Positions 1 through 8,005 of a stretch of DNA of 64,000 nt are shown in pieces (position 1 is the first letter of the stretch; each line of letters begins with the position of its first letter). Origin of the DNA: Bin87 sp965221295. GTDB lineage: Bacteria; Chloroflexota; Dehalococcoidia; Lucifugimonadales; UBA3495. Location: NCBI GenBank assembly GCA_965221295.1, contig OZ244879.1, forward strand, positions 3,224,001 to 3,288,000. Reading direction: 5' to 3'. Both the position numbers and the translations under genes were made by a program. Below the pieces are notes generated by a model. That model searched no databases. It was not told where the DNA came from and was given only the letters and a program-made list of their open reading frames with translations.

Positions 1-673
1 CCAGCGCCGCCGCTTCGTCCACCAGAGCTTTGGCCTCGTCCAGGGCGTAGGCCTGGTCCAGCGGCCCGTTGCCCGGGCGGCCGGAAGCGCCGCCGGTGGT
101 GGCGAACTTGATCTGGTCGGCGCCGCAGCGGATCAGCTCTCGCACCTTGGCTCGCACGCCATCCACGCCATCCGCGACGCCATCGGGGGAAAGCGGGTCG
201 TGGCCCAAGATGGCTTTGCGATGGCCACTGCCGCTGACCTTGTCCTCGATGCCGCCGGTGGGGGACATTATGTTGATCGAGATGATCAGCCGCGGACCCT
301 TGATCAGGCCTTCCTCAACGGCCATCTTGAACCCGGCGTCCAGGCCGCCGGCGTCCCGCACCGTGGTGTAGCCGGCGGCCAGCGTATCCTCGATCACCTG
401 CGAGGTCCTGATGCTGAACAGCGATTGCGGTTCGTCCATGCCCCAGCGTCCCGTCAGGCCGTAGCCGCCGGAAGCAAGGTGGTCGTGCACGTCGATCAGG
501 CCGGGCATGATGGTGCAGCCGGTGGCGTCCAAGACCTCCGTTCCTTCAGGAATCGGCACGGACGCTCGGGGCCCAACCTCGATGATGCGGTCGCCGTCGA
601 TTAGCGCCGCGACATCAGGCGATGCCGGGGCTCCAGTCCCGTCGATCAGGTTCCCTCCAACTATCGCGAGCAT
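1..673 (-). CDS. Amidohydrolase, N-terminal part (runs off left edge)
   Basis: The reverse strand is open from an ATG at 671-673 to the window edge, 224 codons. The translation starts MLAIVGGNLIDGTGAP and contains PGLIDVHDHLASGG near residue 60, the H-x-H metal-binding motif of the amidohydrolase superfamily, preceded by the usual small beta domain. A GAGAGG Shine-Dalgarno lies just upstream. The later segment (TTVRDAGG, then GPRLIISINIMSPTGG) is typical of the imidazolonepropionase / Xaa-Pro dipeptidase-like branch. Such enzymes hydrolyse cyclic or linear amide bonds in the cytoplasm using one or two metal ions. The remaining metal ligands lie outside the window, so the substrate cannot be named. 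It is divergent from the mogA-like gene. Confidence 0.85.
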   Translation of the reverse strand, partial: MLAIVGGNLIDGTGAPASPDVAALIDGDRIIEVGPRASVPIPEGTEVLDATGCTIMPGLIDVHDHLASGGYGLTGRWGMDEPQSLFSIRTSQVIEDTLAAGYTTVRDAGGLDAGFKMAVEEGLIKGPRLIISINIMSPTGGIEDKVSGSGHRKAILGHDPLSPDGVADGVDGVRAKVRELIRCGADQIKFATTGGASGRPGNGPLDQAYALDEAKALVDEAAAL

Positions 674-790
674 AACGCACCTCTCGTAGTTTCCCATCGA
701 TTCAGCGGCCATTATATGCCAATGGCGGCGTCGGCGGTATGGTATTATTGGCGTCGCGCCAACCCCATTGGCATTGCCGCAGAGCTGGAC

Positions 791-1282
791 ATGCACCGAC
801 TCGCCATACTTACGATCAGCTCTTCCGGGGCCCTCGGCCAGCGCGAGGACACCGGCAGCCAGGCCATCCGAGACAAGCTGCCGCCGCCCGATTACCGCGA
901 GGCGCGCTACGAGATAGTTCCCGACGACCCGGACACGATAACCGGCCGCATCGTCGCATGGGCCGATTCTGGAGAGGTTGACCTGATAGTAACCACAGGC
1001 GGCACCGGCATGGGACGCCACGACGTGACGCCGGAAGCCGCCCGCCGCGCCATGGACCGGGAGGTTCCAGGCATGGCGGAGGCGATGCGAGCGCAGACCA
1101 TGAAGTTCACGCCGATGGCCATGCTGAGCCGCTCTGTGGTGGGCATCCGCGGCTTCACCCTGATCATTACGCTGCCGGGCAGTCCGCGCGGCGTCGGGGA
1201 ATGCCTGGACGTCGTGCTGCCCGTCCTGCCTCACGCTCTGGAGCTGCTGCAGCGCGAATCCGTTCAGGAACACCCACGCTAA
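791..1282 (+). CDS. Molybdenum cofactor biosynthesis protein, MogA/MoaB family
   Basis: This 163-residue protein has the MoCF_biosynth fold. The glycine-rich loop VTTGGTGMGRHDVTPEA (about residues 75-91) and the late ITLPGSPRGVGECL segment form the molybdopterin-binding site in the family. The family adenylylates molybdopterin before metal insertion (MogA/MoaB). The reading frame is open further upstream, but the ATG at 791 gives MHRLAILTIS, which matches the usual start of the family; an upstream start at 716 would add 25 non-conserved residues. Family length (160-180 residues) supports this choice. MogA and MoaB cannot be separated from sequence alone. No other moa/moe gene is adjacent. Confidence 0.85.
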   Translation: MHRLAILTISSSGALGQREDTGSQAIRDKLPPPDYREARYEIVPDDPDTITGRIVAWADSGEVDLIVTTGGTGMGRHDVTPEAARRAMDREVPGMAEAMRAQTMKFTPMAMLSRSVVGIRGFTLIITLPGSPRGVGECLDVVLPVLPHALELLQRESVQEHPR

Positions 1283-1335
1283 CAGCGCTAAAATCGCTAA
1301 TCGACACCAACATCGTTCACGGAGACCAACGCAAT

Positions 1336-1689
1336 ATGAGCGCCAACACCGAGGAATCCGCTCCCGTCTATTGGCCCAGGGTCAAGGAGTTGCTGGACGG
1401 CATAATGGACCGTTGGATTGAACGCCACGGCCGGCAGCCCTATCCTGGCATCCACGAATACTGGTGGGAAACCCCGGAGGAGTTGGCCAACTCGGTCCTG
1501 AACGGCTATCCTTCCATTGAGCCCGGCAAGCCGGGCGCCGAGACGCATCTGGTGCGTTCGTTGCGGCTGGGCTGCGGCACCTTTGGCCGTATGCCCCTGC
1601 GCGGCCCTTTCCTCTCCCGGGCGGAGGCCGCGGAAATCGCCGCCTGGATCGACGCTGGTATGCCGAAAGGGCCAGAGGAAGAGCAGTAA
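1336..1689 (+). CDS. Small conserved-looking protein of unknown function
   Basis: A 117-residue protein begins MSANTEESAPVYWPRVKELL and ends IAAWIDAGMPKGPEEEQ. It is rich in aromatic and charged residues, with no signal peptide or membrane segment. I do not recognise the family. The ATG at 1336 is chosen because an upstream start (1201) would overlap the mogA-like gene by about 80 bp with low-complexity Arg/Ala sequence; a GGAGA stretch lies about 12 bases before 1336. The C-terminal part (LSRAEAAEIAAWIDAGMP) resembles the haem c or planctomycete-type tail pattern AAWIDAG seen in redox proteins, but there is no CxxCH. The gene sits 53 bp after the mogA-like gene on the same strand and ends at a strong hairpin. 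Confidence 0.6.
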   Translation: MSANTEESAPVYWPRVKELLDGIMDRWIERHGRQPYPGIHEYWWETPEELANSVLNGYPSIEPGKPGAETHLVRSLRLGCGTFGRMPLRGPFLSRAEAAEIAAWIDAGMPKGPEEEQ

Positions 1690-1721
1690 ACTAGAGAGTT
1701 ATCCGCGTTGCGCAATCCGGC

Positions 1722-1762
1722 AACAGTTAGGGGCGGTTGTTGATCCAACCGCCCCTACTGTT
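1722..1762. terminator. Bidirectional hairpin between convergent genes
   Basis: AGGGGCGGTTG (1729-1739) pairs perfectly with CAACCGCCCCT (1746-1756) around a 6-base loop, and the stem extends on both sides (AACAGT / ACTGTT) with one bulged T. It lies exactly between the plus-strand gene ending at 1689 and the minus-strand gene ending at 1783, so it probably ends transcription from both sides. A run of T is lacking, so it is not a textbook intrinsic terminator. Confidence 0.65.
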
Positions 1763-1782
1763 AGGCAAAGTTCCGCCGCTGC

Positions 1783-2787
1783 TTACAGCAGTACCGGCTC
1801 CTTTTCCTTCTGATACACCTGGATTCGACCGCGGGTGTGGTCGAGAACCGCGATTTGGCCTTCAGGGGTTACCCGAACCGCGCACGGATTGGCAAAGATC
1901 TTCTCGAACTCGCCGCCGTCGTGGGTGATGGCCATGGTTCGCTGGCGGATCATATCGGGGTTGGAGTTGAGCTTGCTCTTGCCCCATCCCGAAATCTGGT
2001 GGTCGCCCTTGAGCTGGGCGCGGAACCGTCCGTCGGGGGCCAGGATCTGCACCCGGTCGTTCTCCCGGTCGCAAACGTAGATGTCGCCATCGTTGTCCAC
2101 GAACACGGCGTTGGGACGCTTGAACTGTCCGGGGCCGTCGCCGCTGGTTCCGAAGGACGCTTGCCACTCGCCGCCCTGGGTGAAGACCTGGATGCGGTCG
2201 TTGCGCCAGTCGGCCACGTAAATCAGGCCGTCCTTGTCCAGGCAGATGCCCCAAGGCAGGTTCAATTGACCCTGGCCGGAACCGCCCTCGCCGAACTGGC
2301 TCTTGAAGGTACCGTCCAGCCCGTAGCTCTGGACGCGGTTGTTCTTGCTGTCAACCACCCACATGGTGTCGCCATCGATGGCGATACCGGAGGGTCCGTT
2401 GAATTGGCCTTCGCCGTTGCCGGCTTCACCCCAATGGCGCAGGTACTCGCCGTCGCCGTCGAAAATGGTGATGCGGTTGAGCCATTCGTCAGCCACGTAG
2501 AGGTTGCCCTCGCTATCCAGGGCGCACGCGGTGGGCCAATACAGGTCTCCGGGGGCTTCACCGAATTGGCTGAACTCGCCCACGAAATCCTCGTCCATCG
2601 TCACGATGGAGATGCGCACCCCGTCGGGCCGATTCTCGTAGGAACGGTTGACCACATAGACCTTGCCTTCGTCGTCGATAGCCAAGTCCATGGGGTTGCG
2701 GAGGCCGGTTCCGTTGAACTCGTTCCGCCCGATGGAGTGGCTATAGGTAAAGGCAGTGTCCACGAGACCGAAAAGGTGGGTACTCAT
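1783..2787 (-). CDS. NHL-repeat (six-bladed beta-propeller) protein
   Basis: A 334-residue protein is built from at least five repeats of the NHL type, each with a core such as NLYVADEWLNRITIFDGDGE, IYVADWRNDRIQVF or IYVCDRENDRVQIL followed by a G-x-G-E-G-Q-F/L-N-x-P-x-G-I linker. The fold is a beta-propeller usually used for binding or, in a few members, lyase chemistry. No signal peptide is visible at the start MSTHLFGLVDTAF. It is the third gene of a minus-strand run after DUF1800 and DUF1501, 90 bp downstream of the latter, and is separated from it by a 10-bp hairpin. A second NHL protein is at 18416-19300. The function is unknown. Confidence 0.85.
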   Translation of the reverse strand: MSTHLFGLVDTAFTYSHSIGRNEFNGTGLRNPMDLAIDDEGKVYVVNRSYENRPDGVRISIVTMDEDFVGEFSQFGEAPGDLYWPTACALDSEGNLYVADEWLNRITIFDGDGEYLRHWGEAGNGEGQFNGPSGIAIDGDTMWVVDSKNNRVQSYGLDGTFKSQFGEGGSGQGQLNLPWGICLDKDGLIYVADWRNDRIQVFTQGGEWQASFGTSGDGPGQFKRPNAVFVDNDGDIYVCDRENDRVQILAPDGRFRAQLKGDHQISGWGKSKLNSNPDMIRQRTMAITHDGGEFEKIFANPCAVRVTPEGQIAVLDHTRGRIQVYQKEKEPVLL

Positions 2788-2818
2788 AGACTTCCCTCGC
2801 TTTGATCGTCTGTTGCAA

Positions 2819-2858
2819 GGCCACAGCGAGATGGCTTGGGCAGCCGCGCGCTGTGGCC
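2819..2858 (-). other. Inter-cistronic hairpin between DUF1501 and NHL genes
   Basis: GGCCACAGCG (2819-2828) and CGCTGTGGCC (2849-2858) form a perfect 10-bp stem with a 20-base loop. It lies between the DUF1501 stop and the NHL start inside a same-strand run. It could stabilise or attenuate a processed transcript; there is no T-run. Confidence 0.5.
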
Positions 2859-2877
2859 GAATTGTCGTTCAACCGGC

Positions 2878-4017
2878 CTACAGGAAGGGTACCTTCTCGA
2901 AGACGCCGCGGTTGATGGGGTTGGAGTCGAGACCCATCCAGTCTTCCAGGATGGTGGCGTACACCTGGCGGAAGTCCATGTTGGACTTGAGGTTGCCGCC
3001 CTCTTCGTGCTGGCTGGGATCCAGGGACGGGTACACGCCGTAGATGCCGCCCTTGACCTTCTCGCCAACGGCGAAGGCGACGGAGCCGGCGCCGTGGTCG
3101 GTTCCCGAGCCGTTGTCGGCGATGCGACGACCAAACTCAGAGAACATGAACGTGATCACCTGGTCGCTGGCGTCGTGCTCCCGTAGGTCGGTGATGAAGG
3201 TGTCAACGTTGGCAGACACGTCGGTCCACAGGGCGCTGTGGGCCTGGGCCTGGTTGGCGTGGGTGTCGAAGCCGTTGTAGGGGCTGGTGGTGAACAGAAT
3301 GCGGGTGCCCAGGTCGGCCAGGTGGGTCTGCGCGATGTTCTTCATGTACTGGCCCACGGCGGTGGTCGAGTACTCCACGTTGGAGGTGTACTTCGGGGGC
3401 GCGGTGGCCAGGATGTCGGCGCCGATGCGGGCATAGGTGCCGGTGGAGCGCAGGTAGTCGCTGACGAAGCCCTGTCCCACGGTGGGGGCGTAGATCTTGC
3501 TGAACAGGTCCAGCGCTTCGGCGCGCTGCTCTTCGCCGTCGATGCCGGTCAGCAGGCCGTAGGTTTCCAGGTTGCCCACGGAAGCGACCGGGACGCCTTC
3601 CTTGGCCAGGGCGCGGGGGAGGCCGCGACCGAAGTTGACGCCGGTGACGCCCTGTCCTTCGTTCTTCGGGTCCAGCTCGTGGATGACCTGGCCCAGCCAG
3701 CCCTCGGTTCCGATGGTATCCGGCTCACAGGTGTGCCAGATGTCCATGCTGCGGAAGTGGCTGTAGGACGGATTGGCGTAGCCGATGCCCAGGAAGATGG
3801 CCAGTTTGCCCTCGTCCCAGTATTTCTTCAGCGGAGCCATGGTCGGGTGGATTCCGATCTCGCCGTTCAGGTCGATGATCGCTTCGGCGGGCACGCCCAG
3901 GTTGGGCCGAAAGTCGCGGTAGTGGCCGTCGTTGTAGGGGATGACAGTGTTCAGGCCGTCGTTCCCACCGGAGAGGGACAGCACCACCAGAACGTTGTCT
4001 TTGTTGGTAGAGACCAT
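2878..4017 (-). CDS. DUF1501 protein
   Basis: This 379-residue protein carries the family hallmarks VLSLSGGNDGLNTVIPYND at residues 10-28, SHFRSMDIWHT near residue 90, and FSEFGRRIADNGSGTDHGAG near residue 290. DUF1501 proteins belong to the alkaline-phosphatase/sulfatase-like fold, and their genes almost always sit beside DUF1800 genes, as here. Many homologues carry a Tat signal; this one starts MVSTNKDNVLVV and has none, so a cytoplasmic form is likely. Start chosen at the ATG preceded by GGAGGAC. The biochemical role of the pair is not established. Confidence 0.88.
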   Translation of the reverse strand: MVSTNKDNVLVVLSLSGGNDGLNTVIPYNDGHYRDFRPNLGVPAEAIIDLNGEIGIHPTMAPLKKYWDEGKLAIFLGIGYANPSYSHFRSMDIWHTCEPDTIGTEGWLGQVIHELDPKNEGQGVTGVNFGRGLPRALAKEGVPVASVGNLETYGLLTGIDGEEQRAEALDLFSKIYAPTVGQGFVSDYLRSTGTYARIGADILATAPPKYTSNVEYSTTAVGQYMKNIAQTHLADLGTRILFTTSPYNGFDTHANQAQAHSALWTDVSANVDTFITDLREHDASDQVITFMFSEFGRRIADNGSGTDHGAGSVAFAVGEKVKGGIYGVYPSLDPSQHEEGGNLKSNMDFRQVYATILEDWMGLDSNPINRGVFEKVPFL

Positions 4018-4056
4018 TTGATAGTCCTCCGTTGCGATTGCTCGATGCTTGAAGTT

Positions 4057-4111
4057 GTGGGCCGGAAGCGGAACGGCGCGGTTATGGCGCTGTGGGGGCG
4101 TTCCGGCCCAC
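4057..4111 (-). other. Inter-cistronic hairpin between DUF1800 and DUF1501
   Basis: GTGGGCCGGAA (4057-4067) pairs perfectly with TTCCGGCCCAC (4101-4111), an 11-bp stem with a 33-base loop, in the 109-bp gap between the two genes. Its position after the first cistron suggests a role in differential stability of the two parts of the message. No T-run follows. Confidence 0.5.
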
Positions 4112-4126
4112 GGGGTTGCGTTCCGA

Positions 4127-5551
4127 TTACTCGAACTGGAACTCCGAGGTGGAAGCGATGATCTGGAACATCTCGCCGGAGCGTCGGGTGAACTCGGCGC
4201 GTTCGGCGTCGTTGCCGTGGGTCAGGTTGCCGCCGCGCCCGGCGTGGGCGATCAGCTGGTCCCTGGTGTCTTGGGTCAGGTTGAGGCAACCAACCAAGTC
4301 GGCGCAGCTGTCCACGAACTGCTCGGGGCTCAGGCTGTCGCCCTGGGCCATCAGGCGGTCGATCATGCTCTGGACGCCGGGGAGTTCGGTGCGGCCCAGG
4401 TAGTCGGCGGCGAAGTTGATGCGCTCGACCAGGGTGCCGGAGTCGATCCACTCGTGGCCGGTGTGCCAGCCTTCAACCGTCGGCGGGTTCATGAGGTCCA
4501 TGCCCATGTACTTGGGCTCCTGGCTCAGCTCGAACATGCCGGGCTTGATCTCGTTGCGATGGTCGCCAACCATGCGCAGGGTGCCGGCCACCATTTCGGC
4601 CGGGTTCTTCACCTTGGCGTAGCGAGCGTTCTTGAAGCCGTCGGAGTTGAACAGCGTGCGCAGCATCTCGGTGATGTTGTAGCCGCTGTCGAAGTACGCC
4701 TGCTCCAGGGCCGCGAGGGTCGCTTCGTCTTTGGGTGGAGTCTGGCGCCAGCTGGGAACCGGAACCTCATCGGCCACGAAGAAGTTGTACATGTGGCGGG
4801 AGATGAACCGGGCCGTGGCCTGATGCTTGGCGATCATGTCGAGGATGTCATCGCCGTTCCAATTGCCTGTCTGGCCCAGGAAGGTCTTGTCATCATCGTC
4901 GTGGTCGGCGGGATCGTACCGGAATTCCCAGGGGCTGCGGCCGTAGGGGAACGGAGGGTATGGCGGGGCGATGTTCCAGCCGGTGAACGCGCGGGCGCAG
5001 GCCTTCACGTCGTCCTCGCTGTAGTTGAACTCGTCGTTCATGCCAACGCCCATCGAGAACAGCTCCAGCAGTTCGCGGCCGTAGTTCTCGTTGATGGCGG
5101 TCTTGTGGCTCTCGCAGTTATCCAGGTAGTAGACCATGGCGGGGCTGACCGACAGTTCCAGCAACAGGTCCTGGAAGTTGCCCATGCCCTTGTCCCGGAA
5201 CATCTGGATCATGCGGCCCATTTCTTCGCCGGAGTCGATCTTGGAGTGGCCGGCGCAGAAGATCATGTGCCAGAACAGCGCCATCTTTTCGCGCAACTGG
5301 TACTCGGTGTTGACCATGCGGTACACCCAGTTCTGGATGTTGATCTCGATGGCCCCGGGGTGATTGTACGTGGGGTGATAACGCAGCATGAGGTCGTCTT
5401 CAACGCCGGACGATTCGCCCGGATTCAAGAGCTCCTCCACCACGGTGTCGTAGCCTTTCGCAGCGGCGGCTTCGATCTCGTCCCGGCTGGCGTTGAAACC
5501 GGCCCGACGCAGAAGGTGAGCCATCAATGCGACGTCATTGCTTCCTGCCAT
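4127..5551 (-). CDS. DUF1800 protein
   Basis: A 474-residue protein begins with HLLRRAGFNASRDEIEAAAAKGYDTVVEELLNP split over residues 11-43, the characteristic DUF1800 start. Family motifs MALFWHMIFCAGHSK, NENYGRELLELFSMGVG, CARAFTGWNI and NPPTVEGWHTG follow in order. Length agrees with the family (450-600). The ATG at 5549-5551 has AGGAGG just upstream. It is the first gene of a DUF1800-DUF1501-NHL run and is preceded by a good sigma-70-like promoter at 5695-5723. DUF1800 is thought to work with DUF1501, but no reaction is known. It is not exported by any signal I can see. Confidence 0.88.
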   Translation of the reverse strand: MAGSNDVALMAHLLRRAGFNASRDEIEAAAAKGYDTVVEELLNPGESSGVEDDLMLRYHPTYNHPGAIEINIQNWVYRMVNTEYQLREKMALFWHMIFCAGHSKIDSGEEMGRMIQMFRDKGMGNFQDLLLELSVSPAMVYYLDNCESHKTAINENYGRELLELFSMGVGMNDEFNYSEDDVKACARAFTGWNIAPPYPPFPYGRSPWEFRYDPADHDDDDKTFLGQTGNWNGDDILDMIAKHQATARFISRHMYNFFVADEVPVPSWRQTPPKDEATLAALEQAYFDSGYNITEMLRTLFNSDGFKNARYAKVKNPAEMVAGTLRMVGDHRNEIKPGMFELSQEPKYMGMDLMNPPTVEGWHTGHEWIDSGTLVERINFAADYLGRTELPGVQSMIDRLMAQGDSLSPEQFVDSCADLVGCLNLTQDTRDQLIAHAGRGGNLTHGNDAERAEFTRRSGEMFQIIASTSEFQFE

Positions 5552-5694
5552 TGGTTCCTCCTTTTTCGCATCCGAATCTGGTGGCTTGAAACGACGATTT
5601 TTGATGCTTGCAATATACCCAAAACCCAGCGTTTCCGCAATATCATGGAGCGCTAAAGAATGCCACGAAACCGCAGAACCGTTATCAGTTTATA

Positions 5695-5723
5695 ATCGTA
5701 TCGCCGCAAACGCGGCGTGTCAA
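5695..5723 (-). promoter_or_regulatory. Sigma-70-like promoter of the DUF1800 operon with palindromic spacer
   Basis: On the minus strand a perfect -35 TTGACA (5718-5723) is followed after 17 bp by TACGAT (5695-5700). The spacer holds the inverted repeat CGCCGCGTTTGCGGCG (5702-5717), a likely operator because any protein bound there would sit between the two promoter boxes. The leader to the DUF1800 ATG is about 140 bases. Confidence 0.6.
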
Positions 5724-5867
5724 TATTCCGGCAACCGTCCCCATGATTGAAGCTACGATCCCAGGGCCGCTCGGTTTCGCAGATTGCGGTTTCTCAGATT
5801 TTCAACGCTAATTCGTGGATGGTCAAGCAGGCAATCGGAGTCGACGGCCAGGAGCGCTCGCATCACC

Positions 5868-6545
5868 CACCTGTCATTGCGAGGAGCGCCAGCCCCACCT
5901 GTCATTGCGAGGAGCGCCAGCGACGCGGCAATCCCGATGCCTGGGCCGACGGCCACCCACCCCACCTGTCATTGCGAGGCCGAAGGCCGTGGCAATCTCG
6001 ATGCCTGAGCGAACGGCCGTTGGTCGCGTTCAACGAGATTGCCGCGCTTCGCTGGCAATGACAGGGGGGATGGGGGTCGCAGTGGCTCCCCCAACAATCA
6101 TCGCGACGAACGCCAGCCCCACCTGTCATTGCGAGGAGCGCCAGCGACGCGGCAATCCCGGCGCCAGGGCCGACGGCCACCCACCCCCCTGTCATTGCGA
6201 GGCCGAAGGCCGTGGCAATCTCGATGCCTGAGCGAACGGCCGTTGGTCGCGCTCAACGAGATTGCCGCGCTTCGCTGGCAATGACAGGGGGATGGGGGTC
6301 GCAGTGGCTCCCCCAACAATCATCGCGACGAACGCCAGCCTCACCTGTCATTGCGAGGAGCGCCAGCCCCAACTGTCATTGCGAGGAGCGCCAGCGACGC
6401 GGCAATCCCGGCGCCTGGGCCGACGACCGCCCACGGGCGGAGCTAAACCGCCCCGCGTTGCGTTCAACGAGATTGCCGCGCTTCGCTCGCAATGACAAGG
6501 GGGATGGGGCTCGCAACCACAATCGGGGAAGGGGACCGCAATGAC
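5868..6545. repeat. Interspersed palindromic repeat, array A
   Basis: Several copies of an element whose ends read CTGTCATTGCGAGG and CCTCGCAATGACAG (or CTCGC/CTGGC variants) alternate with inner inverted segments GGCAATCTCG / CGAGATTGCC. Two long copies (about 5968-6155 and 6190-6365) share an internal block including the CAGTGGCTCCCCCAACAATC segment, showing recent duplication inside the array. Open frames over this stretch in all six frames give Arg/Ala-rich low-complexity translations and are not genes. Confidence 0.9.
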
Positions 6546-6587
6546 AGGCGAGGGGAGGGCTTCACTTTCGAGGTTGGGGCTGCCAAG

Positions 6588-6617
6588 TTGACACCCCATT
6601 GGCGATGCGGCTAAATT
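6588..6617 (+). promoter_or_regulatory. Putative promoter of the P450 gene
   Basis: TTGACA (6588-6593) is followed after 18 bp by TAAATT (6612-6617). The predicted transcription start is at about 6624, within the palindrome and tandem repeat that fill the rest of the leader. Confidence 0.5.
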
Positions 6618-6620
6618 AAG

Positions 6621-6669
6621 CCAACTCAAACTGAGTTGGTGAGGTTTTCAAACTGAGTAGGTGAGGTTT
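6621..6669 (+). promoter_or_regulatory. Palindrome and 22-bp tandem leader repeat before P450
   Basis: CCAACTCAAACTGAGTTGG (6621-6639) is a perfect 8-bp inverted repeat with a 3-base centre, placed at the expected transcription start, so it may be an operator. Overlapping it, a 22-bp unit occurs twice in tandem (6626-6647 and 6648-6669) with a single T/A difference. Each unit contains GGTGAGGTTT, and the second copy ends one base before the ATG at 6671 and provides the Shine-Dalgarno. Confidence 0.7.
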
Positions 6670-6670
6670 A

Positions 6671-7903
6671 ATGATGTTGAAAGATCGGATTCACGACGAG
6701 CTGCTTTCTCCGGAGAACCTGCGGAATCCGTATCCGTACTACGCCATGCTGCGCGAGGAAGCCCCGGTGTACTGGAACGCCAAGTTCGACACCTGGGTGG
6801 TCACCTCCTACGAAGCGGTGGTGTGGGCCCTGCGCCATCAGGAATATTTCTCGTCTGAGGTGTTCCTGCGAGACGAAAAGCCGCCCAGCCCGCCGATCTC
6901 GGAAGAAGATTTCCCCAAGTACAAATTCAACCTCGACTACATGAACAACTGGTTCATCCGCCGCGACCGTCCTGACCATTTGCGGATGCGCAGGACCGTG
7001 CACCCGGTGTTCAACCCCAAGTACATCGACAACCGCTTCCGGGCCATGGTGCAGAACATCATCCAAGACCTGCTGCGGGACTTTGACCCAGATGGCGGCG
7101 AGATGGATGTCCTGAAGGACTTCGCCAACGCGATGCCCGTCCTGGTAATCGCCAACTGGTTGGGAATGCCCGGCGAGGACCGGGAGTTCATCCGCACGCT
7201 GTCGCGACAACTGCTGTCGCTGGACCAAGAGTCGCCAGACCGCCATAACCGCGTTCACGAGGCCATCACCACGCTGAACGACTACGTAAATCCGTTGGTG
7301 GAGACGCGGGTTAGCGACCCGTCCGACGACCTGCTTTCGGTGCTGGCCATCGGCGAGCGGGAAGGCGAACTGAGCCGCGAGGAGGTGCTGGGCAATACCC
7401 TCCTGCTCCTCATCGCCGGCCACCAGACCACCATCAATCTGGTGGGCAATGGCACGATGGCGCTGATGCGAAATCCCGAACAGTGGAACATGCTCAAAGA
7501 GGACGACAGCCTGCTGGTGCGGGCCACCGAAGAGTTGCTGCGCTACGATTCGCCGGTGAAGCGCGCGCCACGCATCGCCCTGGACGACATCGAACTGGGC
7601 GGCCAGAAGATCCGCGAAGGCGAGAAGGTGATGGTCATCATCAACGCCGCCAACCGGGACCCCATGGCCTTCGAAAACCCCGAGGACTTGGACATCACCC
7701 GCTACCCGAACCCCCACGTGGCCTTTGGCGGCGGCATCCACCATTGCCTCGGCGCCAACCTGGCCAGGCTGGAAGGGCAGGAGGCTTTCCGCGCCCTGAC
7801 CCGCAAGTTCCCGCCGTTCAAGTTCGCCAGCAACCCCGACGAGCTGGAGTATCACAACCTGCTCAACATCCGCGGCGTAACGAGTTTGCCGGCGAAATGG
7901 TAG
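6671..7903 (+). CDS. Cytochrome P450
   Basis: A 410-residue soluble bacterial-type P450. The haem-binding loop FGGGIHHCLGANLARLE places the thiolate ligand at about Cys359. The I-helix motif is IAGHQTT near residue 250, with Gln where most members have an acidic residue before the two Thr. The K-helix ExxR is in ATEELLRYDSPVKRAPR near residue 285. Such enzymes activate dioxygen to hydroxylate substrates using a ferredoxin partner. No ferredoxin or reductase gene is adjacent. Two ATG codons occur at the start (6671 and 6674). The gene is monocistronic: a 13-bp hairpin follows the stop, and a promoter and tandem-repeat leader precede it. The substrate is unknown. Confidence 0.95.
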   Translation: MMLKDRIHDELLSPENLRNPYPYYAMLREEAPVYWNAKFDTWVVTSYEAVVWALRHQEYFSSEVFLRDEKPPSPPISEEDFPKYKFNLDYMNNWFIRRDRPDHLRMRRTVHPVFNPKYIDNRFRAMVQNIIQDLLRDFDPDGGEMDVLKDFANAMPVLVIANWLGMPGEDREFIRTLSRQLLSLDQESPDRHNRVHEAITTLNDYVNPLVETRVSDPSDDLLSVLAIGEREGELSREEVLGNTLLLLIAGHQTTINLVGNGTMALMRNPEQWNMLKEDDSLLVRATEELLRYDSPVKRAPRIALDDIELGGQKIREGEKVMVIINAANRDPMAFENPEDLDITRYPNPHVAFGGGIHHCLGANLARLEGQEAFRALTRKFPPFKFASNPDELEYHNLLNIRGVTSLPAKW

Positions 7904-7932
7904 GTTCGCCGCGTTCATGCGGCCAGCATCAG

Positions 7933-7959
7933 TAGGGGCGGGTTTGAAACCCGCCCCTA
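7933..7959. terminator. Hairpin after P450, shared with convergent regulator gene
   Basis: TAGGGGCGGGTTT (7933-7945) and AAACCCGCCCCTA (7947-7959) are perfect complements with a single base between them. It lies between the P450 stop and the end of the minus-strand regulator gene. Its core resembles the hairpin at 1722-1762, so this genome may use GGGGCGG-type palindromes at convergent gene ends. Confidence 0.65.
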
Positions 7960-8005
7960 GCGTTTGGCAACCGTGGCGGTGATGGTCGCCCCAGCGTTGC
8001 CGCCT

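Noticed and set aside
4049..5656. 535-residue open frame antisense to DUF1800
   Set aside because: It overlaps a gene with clear family motifs and reads as an Ala/Val/Gly-rich shadow without known features.
5868..6545. Possible CRISPR array
   Set aside because: Repeats are palindromic, of variable length and lack uniform unique spacers; there is no cas gene in the window.
6668..7918. 416-residue open frame antisense to the P450 gene
   Set aside because: The P450 motifs are unmistakable on the plus strand; the antisense frame is a by-product of high GC and codon structure.
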